From contig NZ_BMJM01000006.1 in the NCBI RefSeq assembly GCF_014643455.1, positions 1 through 64,000 of the forward strand: a DNA stretch of 64,000 nt. The letters run 5' to 3'. The DNA comes from Sandarakinorhabdus glacialis (GTDB taxonomy: Bacteria > Pseudomonadota > Alphaproteobacteria > Sphingomonadales > Sphingomonadaceae). Within the stretch, counting starts at the first letter, position 1. Each line of letters opens with the position of its first letter. The notes beneath the pieces are model-generated. The model saw only the letters and a program-made list of their open reading frames with translations, was not told the DNA's origin and did no database searches. Made by a program: the position numbers and the translations under genes. Shown here piece after piece: positions 7,904 to 18,287 of the stretch.

Positions 7904-9685
7904 ATGATTTTGCCGACTTCTCGCCGCGGCTTTCTGCACGCCGCCTCGTTTGCCGCAGGCGCCATCGCCGTGCCCGGTTGGGCGCGAAGCGGAAGTGGCG
8001 GCCTGGCGACGGGCGGCGATGTGTTGTCGGGCGAAGACATCAAGCTCAGCATCGGCCACGCGATGCACAGTGTTGGCGGCCGCACCGGCCATGCAATCGC
8101 GATCAACGGCACTGTTCCCGGGCCGCTGATCAGGCTGAAGGAAGGCCAGAACGTCCGCTTGTCGGTGACCAACACGCTGTCCGAGGACACGTCGATCCAC
8201 TGGCACGGCCTGTTACTGCCGTTTCAATATGATGGCGTGCCGGGGATCAGCTTTCCGGGCATCAAGCCCGGCGAGACCTTCGTCTATGACTTCCCGATCC
8301 GCCAGGCCGGCACCTATTGGTATCACAGCCATTCGGGCCTGCAGGAGGCGATGGGGCATTTCGGGTCGATCGTCATCGATCCGGCCGGCACCGACCCGGT
8401 GACGTCCGACCGCGAACATGTGCTGGTGCTCAGCGACTGGAGCTTCATGCACCCCCACAAGATCTACACGCGGCTGAAGCAGAACGGCGGCAATTTCAAT
8501 TTCCAGAAGCAGACGCTGGCCGGGCTGCTCGCCGGCAAGGACCAGTCCGCTGCCGAGCGGCGAATGTGGGGCCAGATGCGCATGGACCCGACCGACATTT
8601 CCGACGCGACGGGAGCGATCTACACCTATCTCGTCAACGGCCATGGCCCGGCGGAAAACTGGATCGGGTTGTTCGTGCCCGGCGAAAAGGTGCGGCTGCG
8701 CATCGTGAACGCCTCGGCGATGACCAACTTCAACGTGCGGATCCCCGGGCTGGCGATGACCGTCGTCGCCGCCGACGGCAACAATGTGCAGCCGGTGGAA
8801 ACCGACGAGTTCCAGATCGGCGTTGCCGAAACCTATGACGTCATCGTCCAGCCAGGCGAGGACCGTGCCTATGGCTTCATCGCCGAAGGCATCGACCGGT
8901 CTGGGCTGGTGCGCGCCACGCTGGCGCCGCGGATGGGCATGGTTGCCGATGTGCCGCCGCTTCGCAAGCGCCCGCTGTTGACCATGAAGGACATGGGCAT
9001 GGGCGACATGGACATGAGCGGCGGCACAATGGCGGGCATGGACCACAGCAAGATGCCCGGCATGGACCACAGCAAGATGCCCGGCATGGATCATGGCGCG
9101 ATGCCGGGCATGAGCCACGACATGGAGTCGATGAAGATGCTCGATCCGTCGGTGGCCCCGCAGGTGAAGATGGGCCCAGGGGTGGCGATGCTGTCCTCGA
9201 TGCCGATGGATCGCACCGCCGAGCGACCGACCGGCCTCGAGAACGAACCGCACCGGGTGCTGACCTATAGCCAGCTGCGTTCGCTGGCGCCCAACCCCGA
9301 CACCCGCACGCCATCGCGCGAGATCGACATCCACCTGACCGCCAATATGGAACGCTATATGTGGTCGTTCGACGGGGTGAAGTTCAGCGAGGGGGCCGAG
9401 CCGCTGGCGTTCCGCCACAACGAGCGCGTTCGCGTCAACTTGGTCAACGACACGATGATGCCTCACCCAATCCATCTTCATGGCCACTTCTTCGAGGTGG
9501 TAACCGGCGAAAAGGGCAACCGTCCGGTCAAGCATACCGTCAACGTCCTGCCCGGCGGCAAGGTGTCGTTCGACCTGACCGCCGATGCGCTCGGCGACTG
9601 GGCGTTCCACTGCCACATGATGCTGCACATGCATGCCGGCATGTTCCGCGTTGTCACGGTGCGCCATGACGAGGAAGCGGCATGA
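7904..9685 (+). CDS. copA: CopA/PcoA multicopper oxidase
   Basis: A 593-residue periplasmic multicopper oxidase thought to oxidise Cu(I) and sequester copper. A Tat signal (TSRRGFLHAASF) directs folded export. Copper-site motifs are HWHG (about 99-102), HSHSG (141-144), HPIHLHGH (about 520) and HCHMMLHMHAGM (about 568-579). A Met-rich insert of MDHSKMPGM-type repeats lies at about 366-408, as in Pseudomonas CopA. It starts the copA-copB-PepSY-DUF411 run and overlaps copB by 4 bp. The preceding promoter-like site links it to the CnrH-like sigma factor. Confidence 0.95.
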   Translation: MILPTSRRGFLHAASFAAGAIAVPGWARSGSGGLATGGDVLSGEDIKLSIGHAMHSVGGRTGHAIAINGTVPGPLIRLKEGQNVRLSVTNTLSEDTSIHWHGLLLPFQYDGVPGISFPGIKPGETFVYDFPIRQAGTYWYHSHSGLQEAMGHFGSIVIDPAGTDPVTSDREHVLVLSDWSFMHPHKIYTRLKQNGGNFNFQKQTLAGLLAGKDQSAAERRMWGQMRMDPTDISDATGAIYTYLVNGHGPAENWIGLFVPGEKVRLRIVNASAMTNFNVRIPGLAMTVVAADGNNVQPVETDEFQIGVAETYDVIVQPGEDRAYGFIAEGIDRSGLVRATLAPRMGMVADVPPLRKRPLLTMKDMGMGDMDMSGGTMAGMDHSKMPGMDHSKMPGMDHGAMPGMSHDMESMKMLDPSVAPQVKMGPGVAMLSSMPMDRTAERPTGLENEPHRVLTYSQLRSLAPNPDTRTPSREIDIHLTANMERYMWSFDGVKFSEGAEPLAFRHNERVRVNLVNDTMMPHPIHLHGHFFEVVTGEKGNRPVKHTVNVLPGGKVSFDLTADALGDWAFHCHMMLHMHAGMFRVVTVRHDEEAA

Positions 9686-10671
9686 TCCGCACCGCTACCG
9701 CGTTGCTGCTGGCTCTGCAGGCTGTCGCCGGACAGGCGCAAATCGCCGTTGATCCGCACGCGGGCCACACCATGCCGATGGCGACAGCCCCCGTCGCCGC
9801 CGATCCCCGTGCCGGGCACACGATGCCTGCCGCGCCCGATCCGCACGCCGGCCATGACATGAGTGTGGCAAAGCCGGCCGACGACCCGCACGCCGGGCAC
9901 AACATGGCCGCGCCGGCGACCGTCGAGGTCATCGGCACCGCGCCCGCCCCGTCGCCCCCGACCGATCACGCTGCTGACGCCGTCTGGGGCGCCGCAGCCG
10001 TTGCGCCGTCACGCGCCGCACTGCGCCGTGAACATGGCGGCTTTACCGGCACGATGATCCTGTTCAACCTTGCCGAATATCAGGCCCGCAAGGGCAGTGA
10101 TGGCTATCGCTGGGAAGGCGAAGGCTGGTTCGGCAGCGACATCAACCGCTTCGTCGTCAAGACCGAAGGCGAGGGCGACCTGCGGGGGCCGCTGGACGCA
10201 GCGGAGGTGCAGGCGCTGTATTCGCGTGCCATCGGCCCGTGGTGGAACCTTCAGGCGGGGGTGCGCCATGACATTCGGCCGGAACCGCAGAGGACCTATG
10301 CAACGCTCGGCATCGAAGGGCTGGCGCCCTATTGGTTCAAGGCCAGCGGTGCGCTGTTCCTCTCGAACAAGGGCGAAGTGCTTGGCCGGCTGGAAGGATT
10401 TTATGATCAGCGCATCACCCAGCGGCTGATCCTGCAGCCGCGCGGCGAAATCAACCTTGCGGCGCAGGACATTGCCGAGATCGGCGTCGGTGCCGGGTTG
10501 AGCGACATCGAAGTCGGGCTGCGGCTGCGTTATGAACTCGCCCGTGAGTTTGCGCCCTATGTCGGGGTCGAATGGGCCGGCAAGATCGGCGAGACGGCGC
10601 GCCTGGCGCGTGCCGCCGGCGACCAGCCAAGCGCAGTCAACTATGTTGCCGGTATCCGGTTCTGGTTTTAG
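9682..10671 (+). CDS. copB: CopB/PcoB outer-membrane copper-resistance protein
   Basis: A 329-residue outer-membrane protein. After a signal peptide comes a His/Met-rich linker with four DPHAGHxM-like repeats (about 24-75), then a CopB beta-barrel domain (about 105-329) ending in the aromatic residue Phe (GIRFWF), typical of outer-membrane insertion. Its ATG overlaps the copA stop, so it is translationally coupled to the oxidase. It is presumed to bind or pass copper at the outer membrane. Confidence 0.93.
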   Translation: MIRTATALLLALQAVAGQAQIAVDPHAGHTMPMATAPVAADPRAGHTMPAAPDPHAGHDMSVAKPADDPHAGHNMAAPATVEVIGTAPAPSPPTDHAADAVWGAAAVAPSRAALRREHGGFTGTMILFNLAEYQARKGSDGYRWEGEGWFGSDINRFVVKTEGEGDLRGPLDAAEVQALYSRAIGPWWNLQAGVRHDIRPEPQRTYATLGIEGLAPYWFKASGALFLSNKGEVLGRLEGFYDQRITQRLILQPRGEINLAAQDIAEIGVGAGLSDIEVGLRLRYELAREFAPYVGVEWAGKIGETARLARAAGDQPSAVNYVAGIRFWF

Positions 10672-10681
10672 GACGCAGGGC

Positions 10682-11413
10682 ATGAGTTCACGACGCCACC
10701 GCCTTCACCTTGGCGCAAGCCGGCTGCACAAATGGCTGGCGCTGATCATCGGTGCGCAGTTGCTGATCTGGTTCGCCAGTGGCGCGCTGATGAGTTTCTG
10801 GCCGATCGACGAAATCCATGGCGATCATCTTGTCGACCGCAAGACCGTCGAGATGATTCCGGACGGGACGGCACTGGCTGATCCGGCAATTTATCTGCGC
10901 GGGGAGGGCGCCGAACGTGTGACGCTGCGCATGCTGCACGGCCACGCGGTGGCGGAAGTCAGTCGCGGTGGAAGCATAGAGCTTTATGATGCTGCCAGCG
11001 GCACGCCTTTGCCCGCTGTCGATGCAAGTCTCGCCGCTGCCATCGCGCAAAAGGCCTGGATCGGCGCCAAGGTCGCAGCGCCGACAACGAGCAAGGTCAC
11101 CACCGCCAGCCCGGAATATCGCGGCCCGTTGCCGGCCTGGCGTGTGGCCTTCCCCGATCCCGATCACACCAGCGTCTTCGTCGCCGTCGACACCGGACAG
11201 ATCGCGGCAGTCCGCACCGCCAACTGGCGGCTGTTCGATTTCTTCTGGGGTCTGCACATCATGAACTGGACGGAGCGCGACAATTTCAACACCTGGTGGT
11301 TGCTGGCATTTGCTGTCGGCGGGCTGGTATTGGGGCTGGCGGGAACGGTGCTGCTAGTCATTCGCTGGCCTATCAAGCGGGGGCTGTTCCGCCGTCGCTC
11401 CACAATGTCATGA
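10682..11413 (+). CDS. PepSY-domain membrane protein
   Basis: A 243-residue inner-membrane protein with an N-terminal membrane segment (about 17-38, LHKWLALIIGAQLLIWFASG), a periplasmic PepSY-like region (AWRVAFPDPDHTSVFVAVDTG, read in two parts) and a C-terminal membrane segment (about 205-228). The frame opens at 10532, but the ATG at 10682, 10 bp after the copB stop, fits the operon and the hydrophobic start. PepSY membrane proteins recur in copper and iron clusters, possibly as reductases or assembly factors; the exact role here is unknown. Confidence 0.8.
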   Translation: MSSRRHRLHLGASRLHKWLALIIGAQLLIWFASGALMSFWPIDEIHGDHLVDRKTVEMIPDGTALADPAIYLRGEGAERVTLRMLHGHAVAEVSRGGSIELYDAASGTPLPAVDASLAAAIAQKAWIGAKVAAPTTSKVTTASPEYRGPLPAWRVAFPDPDHTSVFVAVDTGQIAAVRTANWRLFDFFWGLHIMNWTERDNFNTWWLLAFAVGGLVLGLAGTVLLVIRWPIKRGLFRRRSTMS

Positions 11414-11440
11414 TGCCCTGAACTGGAAAGGTTGTTCACC

Positions 11441-11869
11441 ATGCGCAAATATCTGCTCGCCCTTGCACTTGTGGCCGCACCTGCGATGGCGGCAGGTGAC
11501 ATCGTCATGCACCGCGATCCGGGCTGCGGCTGCTGCGAAGCCTGGGCAGCGCAGGTCGCTAAGGCCTTCGGGCAATCCGTGAAGATCGTCGACCAACCCG
11601 ATCGCGCCGGCCTTCACAAGCGCTTCGGCATGCAGCCGGCGCTGGCGTCGTGCCACACCGCCCTGATCGACGGCATTGCCTTTGAAGGCCATGTGCCGAT
11701 CGCAGACATGAAGCGTGTGCTGGCGACGCGGCCGGCAGGTGTCACAGGGCTTGCTGTTCCTGGCATGCCGATCGGCTCGCTCGGGATGGAAGTGCCGGGC
11801 CGCGGTTCCGATAAATATGCGGTTATCGCCTTCGGCCCTGCGAAGACCTCGGTCTTCGCGCGACGCTAA
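11441..11869 (+). CDS. DUF411 periplasmic metal-binding protein
   Basis: A 142-residue exported protein with a signal peptide ending AMA and a thioredoxin-like DUF411 core. Likely copper ligands are HRDPGCGCCEAW near the mature N-terminus and LASCHTALIDG further on. DUF411 proteins are common in copper and silver resistance clusters. The ATG at 11441 has GGAAAG just upstream and is preferred over an in-frame TTG at 11432. It is the last gene of the copA-copB run. Confidence 0.88.
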   Translation: MRKYLLALALVAAPAMAAGDIVMHRDPGCGCCEAWAAQVAKAFGQSVKIVDQPDRAGLHKRFGMQPALASCHTALIDGIAFEGHVPIADMKRVLATRPAGVTGLAVPGMPIGSLGMEVPGRGSDKYAVIAFGPAKTSVFARR

Positions 11870-11920
11870 GCGGCGTTCAACCGGCAAGCCGAGGCACTGA
11901 GTTCGCCATGGCACCGGCAG

Positions 11921-13258
11921 TCAGGTCGGCCAGACCTGGTGCAGGTCGTCGATACGATAAGCGTGGGCATGGATGCGGTTGCCGTCTGCTCCGCCGTCGC
12001 TGAGATGTGGATGTCCGGGCGGCAGATCATGCTCATGCGGCACGATCTCGGGATCTTGGCGTGGCCAGCAGACAAGGGCGACCAAGGTGCCGAGTGCCGC
12101 CAGCGCGGCCATGGCGATAAAGGCCGCCATCATGCCGCTGCCGGCGCCGAGCCATCCCGCCAGCGGATAGGCGACCAGCCAGCAGGCATGGCTGAGTGCG
12201 AACTGTGCCGCAAAAACCGCAGGCCGGTCGGCGGCATCGGCGGAGCGACGCAGCAGCAGCCCCGACGGCGTCACGGCAGCCGAATAGGCGGAACCCATCG
12301 CGAACCAGCCAATGAGCAAGATCGGCCAATAGCGTGCAGCATCGCCAACCAGTTGCGTCACCATGCCGAGCCCAGCCAGAAGGACCGCCAGAGCGGCCGC
12401 AGCGGCGATCATCACGGGACGATCGCCGAATCTCTTGAGGATGCGCGGCAGCGACAGTGCTGCGAGGATCGACCCACCGCCATAGGCGGCCAAGGCAAAA
12501 GCGACATCGGTGGCGGACAACCCGAGTTGTCCGCGCACGATGACGACGGTGTTTACGATGACCATCGCGCTCGCCGCGGCCGCAGCCAGGGTGACCGCGA
12601 GGAGGCCGCGCAAACGCGGTGTGGCGAGGTAGATGCGCATGCCGCGCGTGGTGCGGGCATAGATGCCGCCGGTGCGGGGAGCCGGGACGGCGCGCGGCAG
12701 CGTCACCGAGACAACCAGCAGCGCCGAAATGACGAAGCCGACCGACGTCCCCGAGAACAGCCAGTGAAAGCTGATGACGGTCAGCAGCGCTGCCGCCAGC
12801 ATCGGACTGAGCAGGTTTTCGAGGTCATAGGCGAGCCGCGATAGCGACAAGGCATTGGTGTAATCCTTTTCGTCAGGCAGCACGTCGGGGATGGTCGCCT
12901 GGAAGGACGGCGTGAACGCCGCCGATGCCGACTGCAGCACGAAGATGAGGACGTAGATCTGCCAGATCTGATCGACGAATGGCAGCAGGAGCGCCACGGC
13001 GGTGCGGGTGAGGTCCATCGCTACGAGAAAGGCTCGGCGCGGCAGCCGGTCGGCAAAGGCACCAACCACCGGCGCAACGCCGATATAGGCGACCATCTTG
13101 ATGGCCAGCGCTGTGCCGAGGACCGCGCCGGCGTTGGCGCCGGCAAGGTCAAAGGCAAGCAGGCCAAGCGCGACAGTGGCGAGCCCGGTGCCGATCAGCG
13201 CAACCACTTGGGCCGCCAGCAGATGGCGGTAAGTGCGGTTGGCGAGAACACTCAGCAT
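11921..13258 (-). CDS. MFS efflux transporter with His-rich C-terminus
   Basis: A 445-residue inner-membrane transporter with about 12 hydrophobic segments and a major facilitator signature near the second loop (GAFADRLPRRAFLVAMD). The C-terminal 40 residues are His-rich (EHDLPPGHPHL and HAHAYRIDDLH), unusual for an antibiotic exporter and suggesting metal binding. It lies 4 bp downstream of the RND fragment on the same strand, so its original promoter may have been lost with the front of the pump gene. Substrate not determined. Confidence 0.82.
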   Translation of the reverse strand: MLSVLANRTYRHLLAAQVVALIGTGLATVALGLLAFDLAGANAGAVLGTALAIKMVAYIGVAPVVGAFADRLPRRAFLVAMDLTRTAVALLLPFVDQIWQIYVLIFVLQSASAAFTPSFQATIPDVLPDEKDYTNALSLSRLAYDLENLLSPMLAAALLTVISFHWLFSGTSVGFVISALLVVSVTLPRAVPAPRTGGIYARTTRGMRIYLATPRLRGLLAVTLAAAAASAMVIVNTVVIVRGQLGLSATDVAFALAAYGGGSILAALSLPRILKRFGDRPVMIAAAAALAVLLAGLGMVTQLVGDAARYWPILLIGWFAMGSAYSAAVTPSGLLLRRSADAADRPAVFAAQFALSHACWLVAYPLAGWLGAGSGMMAAFIAMAALAALGTLVALVCWPRQDPEIVPHEHDLPPGHPHLSDGGADGNRIHAHAYRIDDLHQVWPT

Positions 13259-13262
13259 TGCA

Positions 13263-14634
<1,372 letters not shown>

Positions 14635-14973
14635 AGACCCCTCCCACGGCGTCGTGATACGCGCTCGTTGTAGCGGTACCAGACCGCTCGGCGCTGCACG
14701 TGTCAACACTCGATCGCCTTGCGTCCTGATCCGCACTTGTCAGGCACGCGGTTCGCGCCGCGTGCTGCGCCTCGATGGCTCTGGTGTTAGCGCTAACGTT
14801 CAGAAGGGTAGGGCCGTTGGGGCCGATCATGGCCGCAGGTATCGGTCTACAGCTTCTCCGAGGCGTGCGCGCTGATCGCTACTTCGGTTTACCGTCGAAA
14901 CCAGGGGCATCGACCTAGAGGCCATGAAGGGCTGAACCTTTGGTCGCTGGCGGCTTACGCCGCGGTGGCGCCC
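14635..14973. other. Intergenic region between the GH3 remnant and the lacI-family gene
   Basis: 339 bp without a supportable gene. It contains the 12-bp perfect palindrome at 14786-14797, and the GH3 promoter presumably lies here. No RNA gene or repeat was seen in the remainder. Confidence 0.6.
14786..14797. promoter_or_regulatory. Candidate operator of the LacI-family repressor
   Basis: GTTAGCGCTAAC is a perfect palindrome with the central CG and flanking bases (T..G) typical of LacI/GalR-family operators. It lies between the adjacent lacI-family gene and the GH3 start. It was probably the control site of the glycan genes; assignment is by motif and position only. Confidence 0.6.
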
Positions 14974-16080
14974 TCACGATCGCTGGCGCTCCGGCGCGGG
15001 GCGACTGGCGCGCGGCCGTTGCCGCGGCGCGGCGTCCGACTGCCGACGGATCAGCGTGAAATCGAACAGGCGATGCGGATTGATCGGCTCCGCGTCCTTC
15101 GATCGCCGGATCTGCGATACCAGCAGTTCGATCGCGCCGCGCGCCATGTCGGCGATCGGCTGGTGGATGGTGGTCAATTCAGGCCAGATCGCGGTCGACA
15201 AGGTCGTATCGTCGAAGCCGCACACCGTAAGGTCGCCCGGCACGTCCATGCCGCGCCGGTGCGCCACCGCGACGGTCGCCGCCGCCATGTCGTCGTTCGA
15301 CGCGAAGATCGCCGACGGTGGATCGGCCAGCCCGAGCAATTGCTCGGCCGCATCCAGCCCCGATCGATAGGTGTACAGGCCCTGCGCGATCAGCGTTTCG
15401 TCGGGGGCGACCCCGGCCTCGGCCAGCGCCGCGCGGTAGCCCTCCAGCCGGTCCGCGCTGGCGGTAACGTTGGGGTTGCCCGAGATGAACCCGATCCGCC
15501 GGTGGCCGAGCGCCATCACATGGCGCATCATGGTCAGCGCCGCATCGCGGTCGTCGATGCGGATCGTCAGAATCTTGTCCAGCGAGCGGCTCGTCGCCAC
15601 CGCCACCGTCGGCACCCCGGCCGCCACAAGCAGTTCGATGATCGCGTCCGATTCGCACAATGGCGACGGCAGCACGACGCCGTCGATGCCGCCATCGATC
15701 AGCCGTTGCGTCACTTCCATCTCGTGATCGCCCAGTTCGCATTTCTCGATGATGATCTGGACGTCGCTGCGGCTCGCCCCGTCCAGACTGCCGACGAGTA
15801 ACTCCGAAAGAAAGCCCGCGCTGGGATTGCTGTACAACAACCCGATCCGCGCCCGCCCCGCCCCCGCCAGGCTGCGCGCGGCGGGGTTGGGTGCGTAATT
15901 GAGCGCGGCGATCGCCAGATTTACCGCATCGCGCGTCGCCGCACGCACGTTGGTATGGCCGTTGATGACGCGCGAGACGGTCATGGGGGACACGCCCGCA
16001 CTGGCCGCGACGTCGCTGATCGTGGGCGCGGTGCGCCATCCTCGGGCAGGCCTATGTTTCATGCGACAACCCGCTTCCAT
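14974..16080 (-). CDS. LacI-family transcriptional regulator of a glycan locus
   Basis: A 368-residue repressor, intact. The N-terminal LacI helix-turn-helix reads TISDVAASAGVSPMTVSRVI, followed by the hinge helix (NPAARSLAGAG) and a periplasmic-binding-like sugar sensor domain. The C-terminal motif VCGFDDTTLSTAIWPELTTI is typical. An alternative start is the ATG at 16062 (MKHRPARG), preceded by a better purine-rich stretch. The glycosidase genes around it are all broken, so it now has few local targets. Confidence 0.9.
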   Translation of the reverse strand: MEAGCRMKHRPARGWRTAPTISDVAASAGVSPMTVSRVINGHTNVRAATRDAVNLAIAALNYAPNPAARSLAGAGRARIGLLYSNPSAGFLSELLVGSLDGASRSDVQIIIEKCELGDHEMEVTQRLIDGGIDGVVLPSPLCESDAIIELLVAAGVPTVAVATSRSLDKILTIRIDDRDAALTMMRHVMALGHRRIGFISGNPNVTASADRLEGYRAALAEAGVAPDETLIAQGLYTYRSGLDAAEQLLGLADPPSAIFASNDDMAAATVAVAHRRGMDVPGDLTVCGFDDTTLSTAIWPELTTIHQPIADMARGAIELLVSQIRRSKDAEPINPHRLFDFTLIRRQSDAAPRQRPRASRPAPERQRS

Positions 16081-16134
16081 AATTTTACCACCGGCGCAAC
16101 GCCGCCGCGTCCGAGGATCGTCCCACCCCCCGGC

Positions 16135-16170
16135 GCCGCTCCCGCTAAAAGGCAGGAGCGGCCATTTTTT
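16135..16170 (+). terminator. Rho-independent terminator without an upstream gene
   Basis: GCCGCTCC (16135-16142) and GGAGCGGC (16155-16162) form an 8-bp stem with a 12-nt loop, followed by a run of six T. It points rightwards, but no plus-strand gene lies upstream; the lacI-family gene runs the other way. It is probably left over from a gene deleted here. Confidence 0.55.
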
Positions 16171-16227
16171 GGCCAGCCTGGAGAAGACGACCGGGCGCAG
16201 CCCTTATTTGGGGGGCGCCTGTATAAT

Positions 16228-17246
16228 CGGTCGGCGGCCAGCGCGAGGAACATGTAATTGGTCGCGCCGCCGCCCATCACATATTCGGTCTGCTGCCAGA
16301 AATAGGGCCAGACCTTGAGTTCAGGCAGGTCGGGCCGGATCAGGTTGGTGCCCGAGATGACGCCGCCCGGAATATAGCTCCAGTCCGCGCGGTTCAGGCC
16401 GTAGGCGGTGGTCGCCGAACGCGCGCCGACCCCCGATACGAAGCTGGACGTATTTTCCCCCGGATGCACCCCCAGCACGAAGTTCAGCGCGTTGATGTAG
16501 CTGTCGGTGCTCGTCACCCTCGGCCAGCCCTTGTGGAAGAAATACTGCCGCACGCCGCGTTCCTGGGTCTGCCAGCCGGCGCCCCAGATTTCCGGCTTGT
16601 ACGGCACGCCGTAGGGCGAATCGGTGAGCGCATCGCTGGCGATCTTGGCCTGATGGGTCGCGACCGCCTGCGCCAGCCGGTCGCGGAACCCGGCCGGGAG
16701 CCGGCGCTGCACCGAATGCAGGAGCCAGCCCGATTTCTCGACGTCGGCGAGGATCGCGGGTTCGAGTGCGGCGAGCTGATCGGCATAGCTGCGCTCGCCC
16801 GTGGTCTCGAGCAGCTCCGCGAGCGCGAAAACCCGCGGCGCCAGCGTCTTGCCGCGCCCTGTCGCTTTCGCCGTCAGGTCGCGCGCGGCCGCAAGTGCCT
16901 CGGCGGCGAGCGCAGCATTGCTCGCCCGCAGCACACGCGCCGCCGCCGCCAGCCCCGCCGCCGTTTCCAGCTCGCGGTCGGGGTTGTCCTCGGTGAACAC
17001 CCAGCGGTCGTCGGCGGTGACGAGCGCGCCGTTCGCATCGACGCCTAACTCCTCGCCGCCGCGACCGGGCACATTGTCGGTCACGTTCACCGTGTCGCCC
17101 AGCAACACATATTGCCGCAGCGAGGGCGTGATGACGCCGCGGTACAGCCGCCCCATCGAGCGATAGCCGCCCAGAACACTGAGCAGCCCATGCTCGATCT
17201 GCTGGATCGCATCGTTCTTGCCGTCGGGATCGCGGATCTCGACCAG
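16228..17246 (-). pseudogene. C-terminal fragment of a GH9 endoglucanase
   Basis: About 340 residues of the catalytic C-terminal part of a GH9 cellulase. Landmarks are RDPDGKNDAIQQIEHG at the start, ITPSLRQYVLLGD, DDRWVFTEDNP, the family block LNFVLGVHPGENTSSFVSG and TEYVMGGGATNYMFLALAAD. The N-terminal half is absent: at about 17246 the sequence switches to an oppositely oriented acetylesterase gene. The natural stop is also missing, because after LAADRL the frame runs into unrelated sequence. Truncated at both ends, hence non-functional. Confidence 0.82.
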
Positions 17247-18014
17247 TTTGCGCGCCCGCCGCGCGTGGCATGGGACGACATCAACGGCGCGGGCACGCTG
17301 TTCAACGCGATGATCGCCCCGCTCGGGCGGACGCCCGTTGCCGGCATCGCCTGGTATCAGGGCGAATCGGACACTGGCCTTCCCGGTTACGACCGGCGGC
17401 TGACGGCAATGGTTGCCGACTGGCGGCGACGGCTCGGCAGTCCCGACGCGGCGTTCGGCGTCGTCCAGCTCGCCAATTATGGTGCACCCGCGACCGCACC
17501 TGTGGAAAGCGGTTGGGCGACCGTCCGCGATGCGCAGCGCCGCGTCACCGCCGCCGACCCGCGCGGTGGCATGGCCGTCAGCCTGGATCTCGGTGATCCG
17601 CGCGACATCCATCCGGCGCAAAAGCACGAAGTGGGCGAACGGCTTGCCCGCGTCATGCGCGCGCGTGTTTACGGCGCGGCAGTGCCCCCCGCCGGCCCGG
17701 CGATCGCCACCGCCACGCTCCGTCCGGACGGTGGCGTCACCCTGCGCTTCAGCGGCGTCGACGGCGCCCTGCACGCGCAGGGTTCGGCGACGGCGATCGG
17801 CTTCGAAATGTGTGGCCCCGCGCCGGAAGCGTGCCGCTACTCGGCGGCGCAGGTCGCGGGGAGCGAGATCGTCCTTGCCGGCGACGGACGGCCGGTAACG
17901 CGTGTTCGCTATGCCTGGTCCGACGCGCCCGCGACCAACCTCGCGGACGACGCCCGCCTGCCCGTCGGCACGTTCGAGATCGCGGTTTCGCCGACGGCCG
18001 GTGCCGCACGGTGA
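17247..18014 (+). pseudogene. C-terminal fragment of a sialate O-acetylesterase-like carbohydrate esterase
   Basis: About 255 residues of a SASA/GDSL-type carbohydrate acetylesterase. They start at RVAWDDINGAGTLFNAMIAP and include IAWYQGESD and the catalytic Asp-His block DIHPAQKHEVGERLA, then a beta-rich C-terminal domain to a normal TGA at 18012-18014. The N-terminal portion with the first GDS-like serine block is absent, replaced by GH9 sequence on the opposite strand. Such esterases deacetylate plant polysaccharides such as xylan or xyloglucan. Confidence 0.78.
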
Positions 18015-18203
18015 TGGTGCTCCGCCGCCGACCAGCCGACCCTCACCAACGAATGGAGTGCGAACCAGAAAGGCCACGCGCCCGTGCCGCGGATGGGCTG
18101 GAATTCGCGGCACGCCTTCAACCGCGATGTGGACGAGACCAAGGTTCTCGCCTCGGCGCAGGCGCTGGTCGATACCGGGCTCGCGCGGCTCGGCTATACG
18201 ATG
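18015..18203 (+). pseudogene. N-terminal fragment of a GH27 alpha-galactosidase
   Basis: Directly after the esterase stop and in the same frame, about 60 codons match the start of GH27 enzymes: APVPRMGWNSRHAF, where the family has a GWNSWNAF-like stretch, then DVDETKVLASAQALV and GLARLGYT. The expected continuation into the catalytic barrel is missing. A signal peptide is not visible in frame; an ATG at 18014 overlapping the esterase stop is in another frame. Degenerate and truncated. Confidence 0.6.
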
Positions 18204-18287
18204 GCACTGACGGCGCCGTTCCTCGGAACGGGCCCGTTCAAGCACGATTTGGAGACCAGTTCGCAGCAGACTGCGTCCCGCACCGTC

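Noticed and set aside
9028-9110. Tandem DNA repeat inside the multicopper oxidase gene
   Set aside because: It encodes the Met-rich MDHSKMPGM repeats usual in CopA proteins; a coding repeat, not a separate element.
17112-17246. Upstream extension of the esterase frame as its true N-terminus
   Set aside because: This stretch is antisense to GH9 coding sequence and lacks the GDS-type serine block expected there.
16059-18245. A single 728-residue open frame
   Set aside because: Only about 17246-16228 is protein-like (GH9); the first half is the antisense of the esterase fragment and the last 55 codons are unrelated sequence.
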